Source: Akebia trifoliata
Taxonomy: Eukaryota > Streptophyta > Magnoliopsida > Ranunculales > Lardizabalaceae
NCBI GenBank assembly: GCA_017979445.1
Contig: CM030710.1
Span: forward strand, 18,648,248 to 18,712,247
DNA: 64,000 nucleotides
Direction of reading: 5' to 3'
Part shown: in pieces, positions 10,655 to 23,722 of the stretch
How the letters are laid out: every line of letters starts with the position of its first letter
Numbering within the stretch: the first letter of the stretch is position 1
Program-made: the position numbers and the translations under genes
The notes under the pieces: model-generated
The model's input: only the letters and a program-made list of their open reading frames with translations
What the model was told of the DNA's origin: nothing
Database searches by the model: none

Positions 10655-11430
10655 CAATACTATGTTCAAATGCAAGTGTCTAATGAGTTGAACCTTTATG
10701 TAAAGGCAATGTATTTGATTTATAAGAATTAAAGCTTATTTTTAATAATAATAAAATATTTTGATCAAATGAAAGAATACTTTGCATAAATGAAAGTGTC
10801 TAATGATTTGAATCTTCATGTAAAAATAATGTATTGAATTTATAAGAATTAGAACTAATAAGTCTTGAACTCGAATTCTTTGAGTTTACAATAAAGACAC
10901 CACATATAATTTTGTTATATGTGAGTTTCATTAGCTAGCACTTTATATTTATGTGTTTTATCCCACTTTTCATAGGAAGCAACCACACTTACGTACTTAT
11001 ATAGATGAATTTATAGAAAGTTTTGTTGCAACTATGTATTATATTTAAAAATTGAGCTATGTTCATTATGAAGTTTTATAAAATCTCAACCTTATTTTCA
11101 CTACAAGATCTCATGCACCCAATCATTGTAAGAATGGAGTATAGTAGGTGAAAAAAGGGGTAAATTCAACGTCATGATCCATTGAATTTGGTTAAATTTG
11201 ACAGATCTTTGTTTTCCCTTCGAATCTAGTTCTTGTAATCTACAATTCCTAAGTAAGGTATATTCTATCATAGGTGATTCATCTTTCGGACATGTTTCAG
11301 TCTAACCCCTTTTGGAGCATTCTAAATATTTTTTTCCTTTCTAGGTCTTTAGTAAATGGATATGTGAGATTATCTCAAGGTCTTATAAGTCAACATTTAG
11401 AGTACAATTGACCAATATTTCTCTTGCAAT
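10655..11430. other. Intergenic DNA with a diverged local duplication
   Basis: A segment near 10672-10735 (GTGTCTAATGAGTTGAACC and following) is repeated with changes near 10795-10855 (GTGTCTAATGATTTGAATC and following). No gene or complete element was recognised. Confidence 0.5.
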
Positions 11431-11460
11431 ATTGTGTAGCAACAAATTTTTCATGATTGC

Positions 11461-12640
11461 CGTAGATACCCTATTTTTGTACTAATCCAACTAATCAATT
11501 CGTTTACTCGATTGCAGTGATTCCTGATGATGGATGAATATCTAAAGTTTTATTTATTACTAGACATGTTTCTAAAGTTCGGATGAAATATTTCAAGCAA
11601 ACAAACTTTAGAAATCTCATTATGTTAGGAAAATATGACCTGAAATATAAATTATCATTTTGAGACTAAAAGAAATTTTACAAGAAAAATCATCAAAGAA
11701 TAATCAAGTTACCAAAATACCCCTGACATCAAAACATCCCTAGAGGTTACATTACGCTTAGGAAAATCCTTTCGAACACATAAAATAAAAAATTAAAATC
11801 AAATAAACCGTTTCGTCAATTTCCACAAAATTCAACAAAATTACTAAAATACCCCGTTGTAGGGTCCATGATCATTTCACGCCAAAAGTTCATAAGTGAC
11901 ACAAACTAATATTCTCATTGAATTTCTTACAAAAAAATTAATTTCAAAATATTCTAAACATTAAAAAAATGACATTTTAACGTAAAAATCCTCTTTGAAG
12001 GCAAAATGATAATTTTTCGAATACTAAAATTCAAAAATCTAAAATTAACAATTAAAATATTAATTAATGTAAAGTAAAATTTTAATAAATCAAATTAAAA
12101 TCGTCGAATAGATAAATTCAATTAATTAAGTCCATGAGCCAAATTTCAAATGGTAGCTCATTTATTCAAGTAGGGCCCATCTGATATTTAATAAAGAACT
12201 CTTCATCGAGGATCTCAAAGAATTCAAAATAATTTAATAAAGAACTTTCTACTAAGAGTTCTTCAAAATTTAAAAAAAAAATCATTCTACATAAGTCAAA
12301 AAATATAAATATAAATAAAAACTAATTGAAATATTGTTTAAACCACTTAAAAGATTAGTTAGAGATATACTCTATCTAAAAGAGACATAATCAAACATTA
12401 ATCTTATCAATAAAGTTATTTAAAAAGGAATTCTACCACCCAATCTCGCAGGTCTTGAAAAATCCTAGAAAATAAAGGTCAAAAACTTTCCAAATATTTT
12501 TCAAAACCCTAAATTTGGAGTCCCAAATCAATACCTAACTCCTAAGCCCTCGTTTTCAACCTAAAAAATACTCAGAAACCTTAAAAAACACCTCAAAAAT
12601 CCAGAAAAAGATTCAGATCTAGAAGAAAAAAATCTCATCT
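11461..12640. repeat. Old gypsy-type LTR remnant in copy A
   Basis: Starting CGTAGATACCCTATTTTTGTA, this segment resembles, throughout much of its length, the solo LTR at 19430 that starts TGTAGACACCCCATTTTTGCA. Shared stretches include TTACTAGA(C/T)ATGTTTC, ACGCTTAGGAAAA and CATTTCGTCAATTTTCACAAAATT-like words. The first base is mutated from T. It was present before the tandem duplication, since copy B has it at 17618. The right limit is approximate. Confidence 0.6.
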
Positions 12641-12774
12641 CAAAAATAATGATAGATCTAGAAGCAAAGACAAATCAAGAAGATACGCACGAGAAATACT
12701 CACAGCTAGTTTTTGTAGAAGAGATCCAATAATCTTGACAAAGTTTCCACAAACTTTTAGTCACCAAAAGAATT

Positions 12775-12802
12775 CCCCCCCCCCCTCCCCCTCCCCCTCC
12801 CC
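12775..12802. repeat. Poly-C tract
   Basis: A run of twelve or more C followed by TCCCCC blocks. The equivalent in copy B (about 18933-18952) differs in length. Because of the long homopolymers, base calls here may be unreliable. Confidence 0.8.
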
Positions 12803-13529
12803 ACAACTGTTTTATAGAACTACCATATTTATAGGCTCATAGGGGAATCAGTTACAAAAATTTAAACGAAATTACAAAAAACACCGTACTAGAAGTTTTG
12901 AAAAATGCTTCTGTCATTTGCTATGCAAAGCGAATGATTGTTTTCTATCTAAGCAAATGACACTCATTTTTATGTCTTGCTTCCGACTTCTTTTGATTTT
13001 TTTTTTGTTTTGTCAATTTTGTTCCCAATTTTGTCTTCCCTCTTGCTTGTACACCATTCTTTGACCAAAATTGTGATTGATTGATTCAACTCCAAATGAT
13101 GTGGGTCAAATGCACCATACAACAATTATATGAAGGAAAATTTTTCACTCATGATTGTATAGGTCATCGTGGCATACATCAATTTTCCAAAAAGAGAATG
13201 CTTTATCATTAGCGAAGTAAAGAAGAGGAAACCTAAGGTGTTAAATATGATTTATGAATTGTGACCCACCCCTTTGTGGACATCTAGAACTAGAAAAAAG
13301 CAACAGTTTAATTGATGATTTTAGATGTTAATTTGAGATTAAGGCCCTGCATGGTAAGTTATAAGATATTTTTTGAGGAAAATATTTTCTTTAAAAGATC
13401 TTTTGAATAAAAAAAAAGTTTGTTGTTTGGTGTTTTGGAAATGTCGTGTAACACAGAAGAAAGTTCTTTTAAGATAAAGATATTTAAACGAAAAATTGTA
13501 ATCTTCAATAAAACTCTATTAATCATATT

Positions 13530-13548
13530 GGGGGAGGGGGGGGGGGGA
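13530..13548. repeat. Poly-G tract
   Basis: GGGGGAGGGGGGGGGGGG followed by AGAGAGAG. Copy B has the matching tract at about 21199-21217. Runs like this can form G-quadruplexes. Confidence 0.8.
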
Positions 13549-14248
13549 GAGAGAATGATATTTAACCTACGTACGTTGTTTGTTAGATAAAACAAAAATA
13601 ATAGATTTCTTGAATGAGAGAGTAAAATATAAGTGAAGATATATGTTTAAAAGTACAGAGTTGGGTGGGAAAATTGGCAACTCAAAGAAATTACTATATT
13701 TATGTTCATAGGTGTCTTCGATACATAACTTCAGAAAGTCGTAAATTTCCTACTCTCTCATCATGTAAGGATAATTACAACTCTCTACCGATGAGGTGAG
13801 AGTTATAACTTCTTATTGAGTGTCAATCTTATTGAACCATGAAAGGATCTATATACCATCCAATTTAAGCATGTTCTACTAAATTAACAAAGTCTTAATG
13901 CCAATTTTAGAAGTTGAACTTAAAAAAATTAAACTTTAATTATAAGTAAAAGTAGGCAATTATTTTATTTTATTTTATTATATCAATATAGACCCATGAG
14001 TTCTTAGTTTTGATTTAACAGCTTAACAACCTTAGTTACTAACAGAATCTAAATTTCCGAAATGTGAACCACAAAGGAGACACAAAATTACATAGCCCTA
14101 CCACTTACAAAGAACAGATCAGCACTCAATAATTTTGTAGAGCAGAAAACTATAAAGAAAATCTAAAGTTGAAACTTCCTTGTACATTCCTTCGTATTTG
14201 AGCAATGCTGTTAGGGTGAATTAACATTTCGTGAGCTGAAAAGGAGTT

Positions 14249-14487
14249 ATTTACGATTCCGGCTAACTTTTCATTTTAATTACCAAAACGTGAATGATCA
14301 TGTTTTCCTTTAAAAAAAATAGAACGATAAGGAATTGGGCGGTTTGAAAGTGACTATTTCCAATTAATCACTTCAAACCTGTGAAATTGTCACTTTAACT
14401 GTGCAAAATAGTCACTTAAAAAACCCCTGAATTCGTTGGCGTTCACGTTTTGGTAATTAAAATGAATAGTGAGCCGGAATCATAAAT
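14249..14487. mobile_element. MITE with about 45-bp inverted repeats (copy A)
   Basis: The left arm ATTTACGATTCCGGCTAAC...ACCAAAACGTGAA (14249-14293) is the near-perfect complement of the right arm TTCACGTTTTGGTAATTAAAATG...CCGGAATCATAAAT (about 14443-14487). The centre has AGTCACTT-type short repeats and no coding potential. The same element is in copy B at 21924-22162, so it predates the duplication. Confidence 0.7.
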
Positions 14488-15004
14488 TCTTCAAAATTTG
14501 ATTTCTTGGTAAATATCCCATGTTCTTATTGACTTTACATTCCCTAACTTTAAGAGTAAGAATACAGACTCCAAAGAAAACTTTAAATACAAATAAAATT
14601 AGAGAAAATGGAGCCAACATATATATATAATTATAATTAGGGAATGCTATCCAATACCTCGTGGGGAAGTAAGCATTGTCCAAAACATTCATTTTCCAAT
14701 GATACCCCTCCCCAATTTGTCTTTTAATGAAAACGACAAGGCTGTATTGATCTTTTACACAATAAATGCTATGAGCATTTAAGTATTTTGAATTAAATGT
14801 TTTTTTATTTTTTGGGTAAATGCTATGACAATCAATGTCAACATAATAAATATATTTATTTTACAAAAGACTAACATACTTTTATCTTTTTTACTAAAAG
14901 ATAAAATAAGGAGTATTATTGAAGAAAAAAAAAGTATTGGACAATACTAACATCCCCATGCGGCCTTGGAAACTAGCATTCCCCAATATATATATATATA
15001 TATA

Positions 15005-15384
15005 GGGTCCCGTTCGCCACCCTTAGTTTTACCACACACTTTAACAAACGCGTTTTGTCTTACATGGGTTAGAAGTTTCGGAATGAGCTGATTTTTGGTG
15101 AGGATGATCTCTATGGTGAGGAGATCATCCTCACCAAAAATCAGCTCATTCCAAAACTTCTAACCCCATCAAAATTGATTTACAAAAAATGGACGGTCCA
15201 CGATTTTTCAACGTGTAAACATGGGGCTAAACATTTCGGAATGGGCTGATTTTTGGGGAGGATGATCTTCTAATCATAGAGATCATCCTCACCAAAATCA
15301 GCTCATTCCAAAACTTCTAACCCATGTAGGACAAAAAACGTTTGTTAAAGTGTGTGGTAAAACTTAGGGTGTTGAACATTTCCC
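15005..15384. mobile_element. Double-hairpin MITE inserted in a TA tract (first copy)
   Basis: A 380-bp element begins GGGTCCCGTTCGCCACCC and ends GTTGAACATTTCCC. Its outer arms (about 130 bases) are complementary: CTTAGTTTTACCACACACTTT on the left against AAAGTGTGTGGTAAAACTTAG on the right. Inside are two further hairpins built from the same arm word GAATGAGCTGATTTTTGG. The first (about 15066-15167) is a stem of about 46 bp with a 9-base loop. The element sits between TA runs, consistent with a TA target. It is absent from the matching site in copy B (near 22750). Confidence 0.8.
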
Positions 15385-16031
15385 ATATATATATATATAT
15401 ATATAAAAGAGAACTATAAAGATATATATCAACATTTTGAAAATTATAGGATTGATTATATTTTTAAAATAATAACAGAAATGGGTTATGTACCCATTTT
15501 CCTAAATAACTTTAATTTTCATGAAGATGGTTTAGGGCATGATGATCGGGCACTTAAATTATCTTTACACCGTTAATGTTGAGATAAACAAAAAATTATA
15601 TTTTAAAGCTATAAATATTTTTTCATAATTATTAAACAAGCCATCTAAGAGAATGACTCATTTTTATGTCTTGCTTCCGACTTCTTTTGTGTTCTCTGTT
15701 GTTTCTGATTCCAGTTCCGATTCGATTTTTAGTTAAATGGGTATCCATTGACACCCTTAGTTATACCCATTTTCGTAAAATAAAATAATTAGGAAAATGA
15801 ATATATACCTATTTTCTAATTATTATTACTTTTTAAATACCCCAGTTATGTGATTCCTACAAAGTTCACACCCATTTTGGTGAAGTACCCTTTTTGTAAA
15901 ATTTAGACAAAAACGTTTTTCCACCGAAGTCCATTTTCTCAATCTTTTTCTACTTAAGACTAGGTTGAAAATAATATATATAATAAAAATTTATTCTAAT
16001 AATAAACATTATCTTGTTTATTTTCTTAAAT

Positions 16032-16047
16032 AGTTATATTCTAACCA

Positions 16048-16093
<46 letters not shown>
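16032..16093. repeat. (TA)n microsatellite
   Basis: A long TA run immediately left of the second double-hairpin MITE. It is much shorter at the equivalent site in copy B (about 23385-23393). Confidence 0.85.
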
Positions 16094-16097
<4 letters not shown>

Positions 16098-16474
16098 CCC
16101 GTTCAGCACCCTAAGCTTTACCACACACTTTAACAAACGTGTTTTGTCTTACATGGGTTAGAAGTTTTGGAATGGGCTGATTTTTGGTGAGGATGATCTC
16201 TATGGTGAGGAGATCATCCTCACCAAAAATCAGCTCATTCCAAAACTTCTAACCCCATCAAAAATGGTTTACAAAAAATGGACGGTCCACAATTTTTCAA
16301 CGTGTAAACATAGGGCTAAACATTTCGGAATGGGCTGATTTTTGGGGAGGATGATCTTCTAATCATAGAGATCATCCTCACCAAAAATCAGCCCATTCCA
16401 AAACTTCTAACCCATGTAGGACAAAAAACATTTGTTAAAGTGTGTGGTAAAACTTAGGGTGCTGAACATTTCCC
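16094..16474. mobile_element. Double-hairpin MITE inserted in a TA tract (second copy)
   Basis: Begins GGGTCCCGTTCAGCACCC and ends GCTGAACATTTCCC. It is nearly identical along its whole length to the copy at 15005, with the same two internal hairpins. Its outer arms match slightly better (CAGCACCCTAAG against CTTAGGGTGCTG). It too is flanked by TA runs and is missing from the corresponding site in copy B. Two close copies about 700 bp apart in one duplicate suggest recent activity or local spread. Confidence 0.82.
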
Positions 16475-17617
16475 ATATATATATATATATTTAATAAAGT
16501 TTGTAGAAAGTAAGGTGATTGGAAACTAAAAGTTGAACGCAAACATGCTTAAGTAACTTTCCTAAAAAAGAAAGAGAAAAAAAAAGTAAAGTCCCATACA
16601 TTGTCTCCTTTTTCTTAAAGGGTGTTAGGTATGTGCATCGATTCTAACATTTTGATGTGATGGTGCACACACAATCATAGATATTTTTCACTCATATCTT
16701 GATTAAAAGAATATATGGTTGTTGAGAGTGTGCACCACCACATTCGACTGAAAACTTTAATGTTACTTCAACGTTATCCCCTAACAACTGTATCATTTCC
16801 TTTATATCCTCTGACTATTTTCAAGAGAAACATACTACATTGTATTATGACAATGTATGTGCTAGTTAACCCTATTTACTACATTACAATTCATACTTGA
16901 ATACGGCAAATAACATTCAACTACAACCTCACTCGTGGATAAATTCACCCTAGTTTCACATCACTTCTATAACCTTAGAACAACAAATGCTTAGAACCAC
17001 TGTCCACTAAGCAGGCTAACTTTTTTTTTTTGGTTTAGATTTACCAAGATTTCAGTAAAGAAAATTAATGGGACAATGAACCTGAGAAAGTTGAACCCAC
17101 ACGGTGGGAGGAAAATAGTCAGGTGGCCACCCAACCACTTGGAGCACAGGATCCCAAGTTTTAACTTCTATTAAGGAAATTCAAAACTTCATCAAAGCCA
17201 AATAACCTCATCTGTGATGAACACTGACTAGTGAATGTCCAAGAGCTTCAAGCCACTTGACATGGATTGAAAAATTCAAACCCATAGGCAAAAAATCATC
17301 ATCAACTAGGCTGACTTTTGGTGCAGAACAACGTTTAAGTCCATGATTAGTGGTTTCAAATCATGAGCCAAGTGACATTTTTTGGCAGTACGATGGAAAC
17401 GAGAACATCAACAACAATAAGGGAGAGGACACTCAATTACTGACAAGTACACTGAAGCTAGGTTACTCATACCTCGCTTGCTGAATTGTATTGTGGGTTT
17501 CCTGCCATGGGTCCTTGTCCTTGGATGAGCTCTCACCAGCCAATTGAGTCAGTGATAAGCTCAACCAAGACATGCTGAAGAGCAGTTATTGTGTTGCAAC
17601 AAATTTTTCATGATTAT

Positions 17618-18850
17618 CGTAGATACCCTATTTTTGTACTAATCCAACTAATCAATTCGTTTACTCGATTGTAGTGATTCCTGATGATGGATGAATATCT
17701 AAAATTTTATTTGTTACTAGATATGTTTCTAAAGTCCGGATGAAATATTTCAAGTAAACAAACTTTAGAAATCTCATTACGTTAGGAAAATATGACTTGA
17801 AATATAGATTATCATTTTGAGACTAAAAGAAATTTTACAAGAAAAATCATCAAAGAATAATCGAGTTACCAAAATACCCCTGACACCAAAATTTCCCTAA
17901 AGGTTACATTACGCTTAGGAAAATGCTTTCGAACACATAAAATAAAAAATTAAAATCAAATAAACTATTTCGTCAATTTTCACAAAATTTAACAAAATTA
18001 CTAAAATACCCCATTGTAGGGTCCATGATCATTTCACGCCAAAAGTTCATAAGTGACACAAACCACTATTCTCATTGAATTTCTTACAAAAAACTTAATT
18101 TCAAAACATCCTAAACATTAAAAAAAAATGGCATTTTAACGTAAAAATCCTCTTTGAGGGCAAAATGATAATTTTTCGAATACTAAAATTCAAAAATCTA
18201 AAATTAATAATTAAAATATTAATTAATGTAAAGTAAAATTTTAATAAATCAAATTAAAATTGTTGAATAGATAAATTCAATTAATTAAGCCTATGAGCTA
18301 AATTTCAATTGGTAGCTCATTTATTCAAGTGGGGCCCATCTGATATTTAATATAGAACTCTTCATCGAGAATCTCAAAGAATTCAAAATAATTTAATAAA
18401 GAACTTTCTACTAGGGGTTCTCCAAAATTTAAAAAAAAAATCATTCTACATAACTCAAAAAATCAAAATATAAATAAAAACTAATAGAAATATTATTTAA
18501 ACCACTTAAAAGATTAGTTAGAGATAGACTCTATCTAAAAGAGACATAATCAAACATTAATCTTATCAATAAAGTTCTTTAAAAAGGAACTCTACCACCC
18601 AATCTCGCAGGTCTTGAAAAATTCTAGAAAATAAAGGTAAAAAACTCTCCAAATATTTTTCAAAATCCTAAATTTGGAGTCCCAAATCAATACCTAACTC
18701 CTAAGCCCTAGTTTTCAACCTAAAAATACTCAGAAACCTTAAAAAACACCTCAAAAATCCAGAAAAAAATTCAGATCTAGAAGAAAAAAATCTCATCTCA
18801 AAGATAATGAGTAGATCTAAAAGCAAAGACAAATCAAGAAGATACGCATG
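17618..18850. repeat. Old gypsy-type LTR remnant in copy B
   Basis: Counterpart of the remnant at 11461, beginning CGTAGATACCCTATTTTTGTA. The same first-base change is present in both, confirming one insertion before the duplication. The right end is approximate. Confidence 0.6.
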
Positions 18851-19429
18851 AGAAACACTCACAGCTAGTTTTTGTAGAAGAGATCCAATAATCTTGACAA
18901 AGTTTCCACAAACTTTTAGTCACCTAAAGAATCCCCTCCCCCCCCCCCCCCACCTTTTCCCCACAACCGTTTTATAAAACTACCATATTTATAGGCTCAT
19001 AGAGGAATCAGTTACAAAAATTTAAACGAAATTACAAAAAACACCGTACTAGAAGATTTGAAAAATGCTTCTGTCATTCGCTATGCAAAGCGAATGATTG
19101 TTTGCTATCTAAGCAAATGACACTCATTTTTATGTCCTGCTTCCGACTTCTTTTGATTTCTCTGTTGTTTTGTCAATTTTGTTCCTAATTTTGTCTTCCC
19201 TCTTGCTTGTACACCATTCTTTGACCAAAATTGTGATTGATTGATTCAACTCCAAATCATGTGGGTCAAATGCACCATACAACAATTATATAAAGGAAAA
19301 TTTTTTACTCATGATTGTATAAGTCATCGTGGCATACATCAATTTTTCAAAAAGAGAATGCTTTATCATTAGTGACGTAAAGAAAAGGAAACCTAAGGTG
19401 TTAAGTATGATTTATGAATTGTGACCCAC

Positions 19430-20932
19430 TGTAGACACCCCATTTTTGCATTCGCCTGATTAATCAACTCATCAACCCAATTGCAACGGTTCCCAATGAT
19501 AGATATTTATTCCAATGCTTTATTTTGTTACTAGATATGTTTCAGAAATCTGGATGAGGTATCTCGAACTGACAAAACTATAGAAACCACGCCACACTAG
19601 GAAAATATAACCCCAAAAACATAGAAATCATCATTTTTCATACAAAAAGAAGTTACACGATAAAAATTACTAAAAATGATCAAATTACCGAAATTCCCCT
19701 AATCTCAAAACATCCCTAAAGCTTATATTACGCTTAGGAAAACCTATTCGAATACATAAAATAATACATCGAAATCAAATAAATCATTTCGTCAATTTTC
19801 ACAAAATTTGACAAAATTACAAAAATACCCCTCATAAGGTTCACGACCATTTCACATAAACAAATTTCATAAATGACACAAACTAATATTCCTATTGAAT
19901 TCCTTATGAAAAATTGATTTTAAAACATCCTAAAACATAAAAAATGACTTAAAACGTAAAAAGTCATTTTCGAAGGTAAAATGGTAGTTTTACAATTTTA
20001 ATAATTAAAATTTTTGAAATTAATAATTAAAACATTAATTAATGTAAAGTGAAATCCTAATTAAAATTCAAGTCAATCAAGACTTAAGTCAAAAATCCTA
20101 AAGTAAAGTCAATCAAGTAAGACTTAAGTCAAAATCTTAAAGTCAAGTCAATTAAGTGAGACTTAAGTCAAAACCCTAAATCAATATGATAAAACCAAAG
20201 TCAAAACTCTAATAGAATTCTAATTAAATTCTAAAACTATATAATGTAATTCTAATTAAATTCTAAAACTATCTAATAGAATTCTAATTAAACTCTAAAA
20301 CTACCTAATGTAATTCTAATTAAACATTAACTCTATCTAAAAAGCACTAAAAAAATCTATAAATAAGGGTTTCTACAACTTATTTTTGTATTAAAAAGAA
20401 AACCTTAGAAAAAGTAGGTCAAGAAGCCTCCCCAATCTTCCAAAAATCCTGATTTTGAAGTTCTAACTCCTTACCTAACATTCATACCCCAACTTTAACT
20501 CAAAAAATATCTAGAAACCCTTCAAAAAATACCCAAAAATTCATATTTAAGAAGGAGGTACTTCGTCTGGGAGATCTGAAGCGAATCTAGTGACAGAACG
20601 AAGCGAGGAGTGTTGTACAATGAGCTGTTCTATCAGATCTGAGGAAACAAAATCGCTGCGTTCGTAAAGGTAATTTTTTTTTTATTTAGGTATTTTCAGC
20701 AATGTAGTTTTATTTGGGAAAAGTAGAGACTGGCATTTGTCGGGCAAGGTTGGTGCCTAACACCTTCCAACCTCGTAACGTGATCCCCGGACTCGTATTT
20801 TTTTTCGTAGATTAGTATTATTTACCTTTTAGAGTCAATGTTAGGTTCCTAGACCGTAATAACTAGGTGACGACTCAAAAACCTCAAAATCAAAAGCGGA
20901 TCTGCGCACCTTGCGGATCGAGGGCACTTTCA
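19430..20932. mobile_element. Solo LTR of a Ty3/gypsy-type element
   Basis: A 1503-bp insertion starts TGTAGACACCCCATTTTTGCA and ends GAGGGCACTTTCA. CCCAC flanks it on both sides (19425-19429 and 20933-20937). Copy A of the surrounding duplication has the uninterrupted sequence with a single CCCAC, which fixes both ends. No internal retrotransposon sequence remains, so it arose by recombination between the two LTRs of a full element. The phrase GGTGCCTAACACCTTCCAACC followed by a purine- and TA-rich tail is shared in position with the LTRs at 49602 and 60744, marking them as one broad Tat/Ogre-like group. Confidence 0.93.
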
Positions 20933-21923
20933 CCCACCCCTTTGTGGACATCTAGAACTAGGAAAAAAGCAATAGTTTAATTGATGATTTTAGATGTTAA
21001 TTTGAGACTAAGGCCCTACATGGTAAGTTATAAGATATTTTCTGAGGAAAATATTTTCTTCAAAAGATCTTTTGAATAATAAAAAAATTTGTTGTTTGGT
21101 GTTTTGGAAATGTCATGTAACACAGAAGAAAGTTCTTTTAAGATAAAGATATTTAAACGAAAAATTGTAATCTTCAATAAAACTCTATTAATCATATTGG
21201 GGGAGGGGGGGGGGGGGAGAGAGAATGATATTTAACCTACGTACGTTGTTTGTTAGATAAAACAAAAATAATAGATTTCTTGAATGAGAGAATAAAATAT
21301 AAGTGAAGATATATGTTTAAAAATATAGAGTTGGGTGGGAAAATTGGCAACTCAAAGAAATTACTATATTTATGTTCATAGGTGTCTTCGATACATAACT
21401 TCAGAAAGTCGTAAATTTCCAACTCTCTCATCATGTGAGGATAATTACAACTCTCTACCGATGAGGTGAGAGTTATAACTTCTTATTGAGTGTCAATCTT
21501 ATTGAACCATGAAAGGATCTATGTACCATCCAATTTAAGCATGGTCTACTAAATTAACGAAGTCTTAATGCCAATTTTAGAAGTTGAACTTAAGAAAATT
21601 AAACTTTAATTATAAGTAAAAGTAGGCAATTATTTTATTTTATTTTATTTTATTCTATCAATATAGACCCATGAGTTCTTAGTTTTGATTTAACAGCTTA
21701 ACAACCTTAGTTGCTAACAGAATCTAAATTTCCGAAATGTGAGCCACAAAGGAGACACAAAATTACATAGCCCTACCACTTACAAAGAACAAATCAGCAC
21801 TCAATAATTTTGTAGAGTAGAAAACTATAAAGAAAATCTAAAGTTGAAACTTCCTTGTACATTCCTTCGTATTTGAGCAATGCTGTTAGGGTAAATTAAC
21901 ATTTCGTGAGCTGAAAAGGTGTT

Positions 21924-22162
21924 ATTTACGATTCCGGCTAACTTTTCATTTTAATTACCAAAACGTGAATGATCACGTTTTCCTTAAAAAAAAATAGAAC
22001 GATAAGGAATTGGGCGGTTTGAAAGTGACTATTTCCAATTAGTCACTTCAAACCTGTGAAATTGTCACTTTAACTATGCAAAATAGTCTCTTAAAAAACC
22101 CCTGAATTCGTTGGCGTTCACATTTTGGTAATTAAAATGAATAGTAAGCCGGAATCGTAAAT
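21924..22162. mobile_element. MITE with about 45-bp inverted repeats (copy B)
   Basis: Counterpart of the element at 14249. Here the outermost words ATTTACGATTCCGGCT and AGCCGGAATCGTAAAT are perfect complements, so this copy is better preserved at the right terminus. Confidence 0.7.
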
Positions 22163-22237
22163 TCTTCAAAAATTGATTTCTTGGTAAATATCCCATGTTC
22201 TTATTGACTTTACATTCCCTTACTTTAGGTGTTCAGA

Positions 22238-22376
22238 CTTGAAAGAAAACTTTAAATACAATTAAAATTAGATAAAATGGAGCCAACATCTATATATATA
22301 TATATATATATAGAAAGAAAACTTTAATTACAATTAAAATTAGAGAAAATGGAGCCAACATCTATATATATATATA
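22238..22376. repeat. Local tandem duplication ending in TA runs
   Basis: GAAAGAAAACTTTAA...GGAGCCAACATC followed by a TA run occurs twice in copy B and once in copy A (about 14573-14627). It is a small duplication private to copy B. Confidence 0.65.
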
Positions 22377-23722
22377 TTAGAGAATGCTATCCAATACCTT
22401 GTGGGGAAGTAAGGATTGTCCAAAACATTCACTTTCCAATGATATCCCTCTCCAATTTATCTTTTAATGAAAATGACAAGGGTGTATTAATCTTTTACAC
22501 AATAAATGTTATGAGCATTTAAGTATTTTGAATTAAATGTTTTTTTTTTTTTTTTTTGAGAGGGGGGGGGGGGTAAATGCTATGACAATTAATGTCAACA
22601 TAATAAATATATTTATTTTGTAAAAGACTAACATACTTTTATCTTTTTTACTAAAAGATAAAATAAGGAGTATTATTAAAGAAAAAAAAAAGTATTGGAC
22701 AATAATAATGTCCCCATGCAGCCTTCGAAGTTAGCATTCCCCAATATATATATATAAAAGAGAACTATAAAGATATATATCAACATTTTGAAAATTATAG
22801 GATTGAAATAACTTTTATTTTTATGAAGATGGTTTAGGGCATGATGATCGGGCACTAAAATTATCTTTACACCGTTAATGTTGACATAAACTAAAAGATT
22901 ATATTTTAAAGCTATAAATATTTTTTTCATAATTATTAAACAAGCCATCTAAGCGAATGACACTTTTTATGTCTTGCTTCCAACTTCTTTTGTGTTCTCT
23001 GTTGTTTCTGATTCCATTTCCAATTCCAGTTTCGATTTGATTTTAATTAAATGGGTATCCATTGACACCCCTAGTTATACCCATTTTCGTAAAATAAAAT
23101 AATTAGGAAAATGAATATATACCTATTTTCTAATTATTATTATTATTTTTATTTTTATTTTAAATCCCCCAGTTATGTGATTCCTACAAAGTTCACACCT
23201 ATTTTGGTGAAGTACCCTTTTTGTAAAATTTAGACAAAAATATTTTTCCACCGAAGTCCATTTTCTCAATCTTTTTCTACTTAAGACTAGGTTGAAAATA
23301 AAATATTTATATATATAAAATAAAAATTTATTCAAATAATAAACATTATCTTGTTAATTTTCTTAAATAGTTATATTCTAATCATATATATATTTTAATA
23401 AAGTTTGTAGAAAGTAAGGTGATTGGAAACTAAAAGTTGAACGCAAACATGCTTAAGTAACTTTCCTAAAAAAGAAAGAGAAAAAAAAAAAAAAAAGTAA
23501 AGTCCCATACATTGTCTCCTTTTTCTTAAAGGGTGTTAGGTGTGTGCATCGATTCTGACATTTTGATGTGATGGTGCACACACAATCATAGATATTTTTC
23601 ACTCATATCTTGATTAAAAGAATATATGGTTGTTGAGAGTGTGCACCACCACATTCGACTGAAAACTTTAATGTTACTTCAACGTTATCCCCTAACAAAA
23701 TGGATTCATCGTTATCATTTCC

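Larger units (their letters stand above)
11431..17587. repeat. Tandem duplication, copy A
   Basis: From ATTGTGTAGCAACAAATTTTTC at 11431 this copy aligns almost base for base with copy B, which begins ATTGTGTTGCAACAAATTTTTC at 17588, and it ends at GCTGAAGAGCAGTT (17587). Copy B ends at the same words at 28410. The two copies therefore abut head to tail. Removing the two MITEs leaves about 5.4 kb, and copy B shrinks to the same length when its extra segments are removed. No intact gene lies inside. The copy contains an old LTR-like segment, a MITE and matched poly-C and poly-G tracts. Confidence 0.88.
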
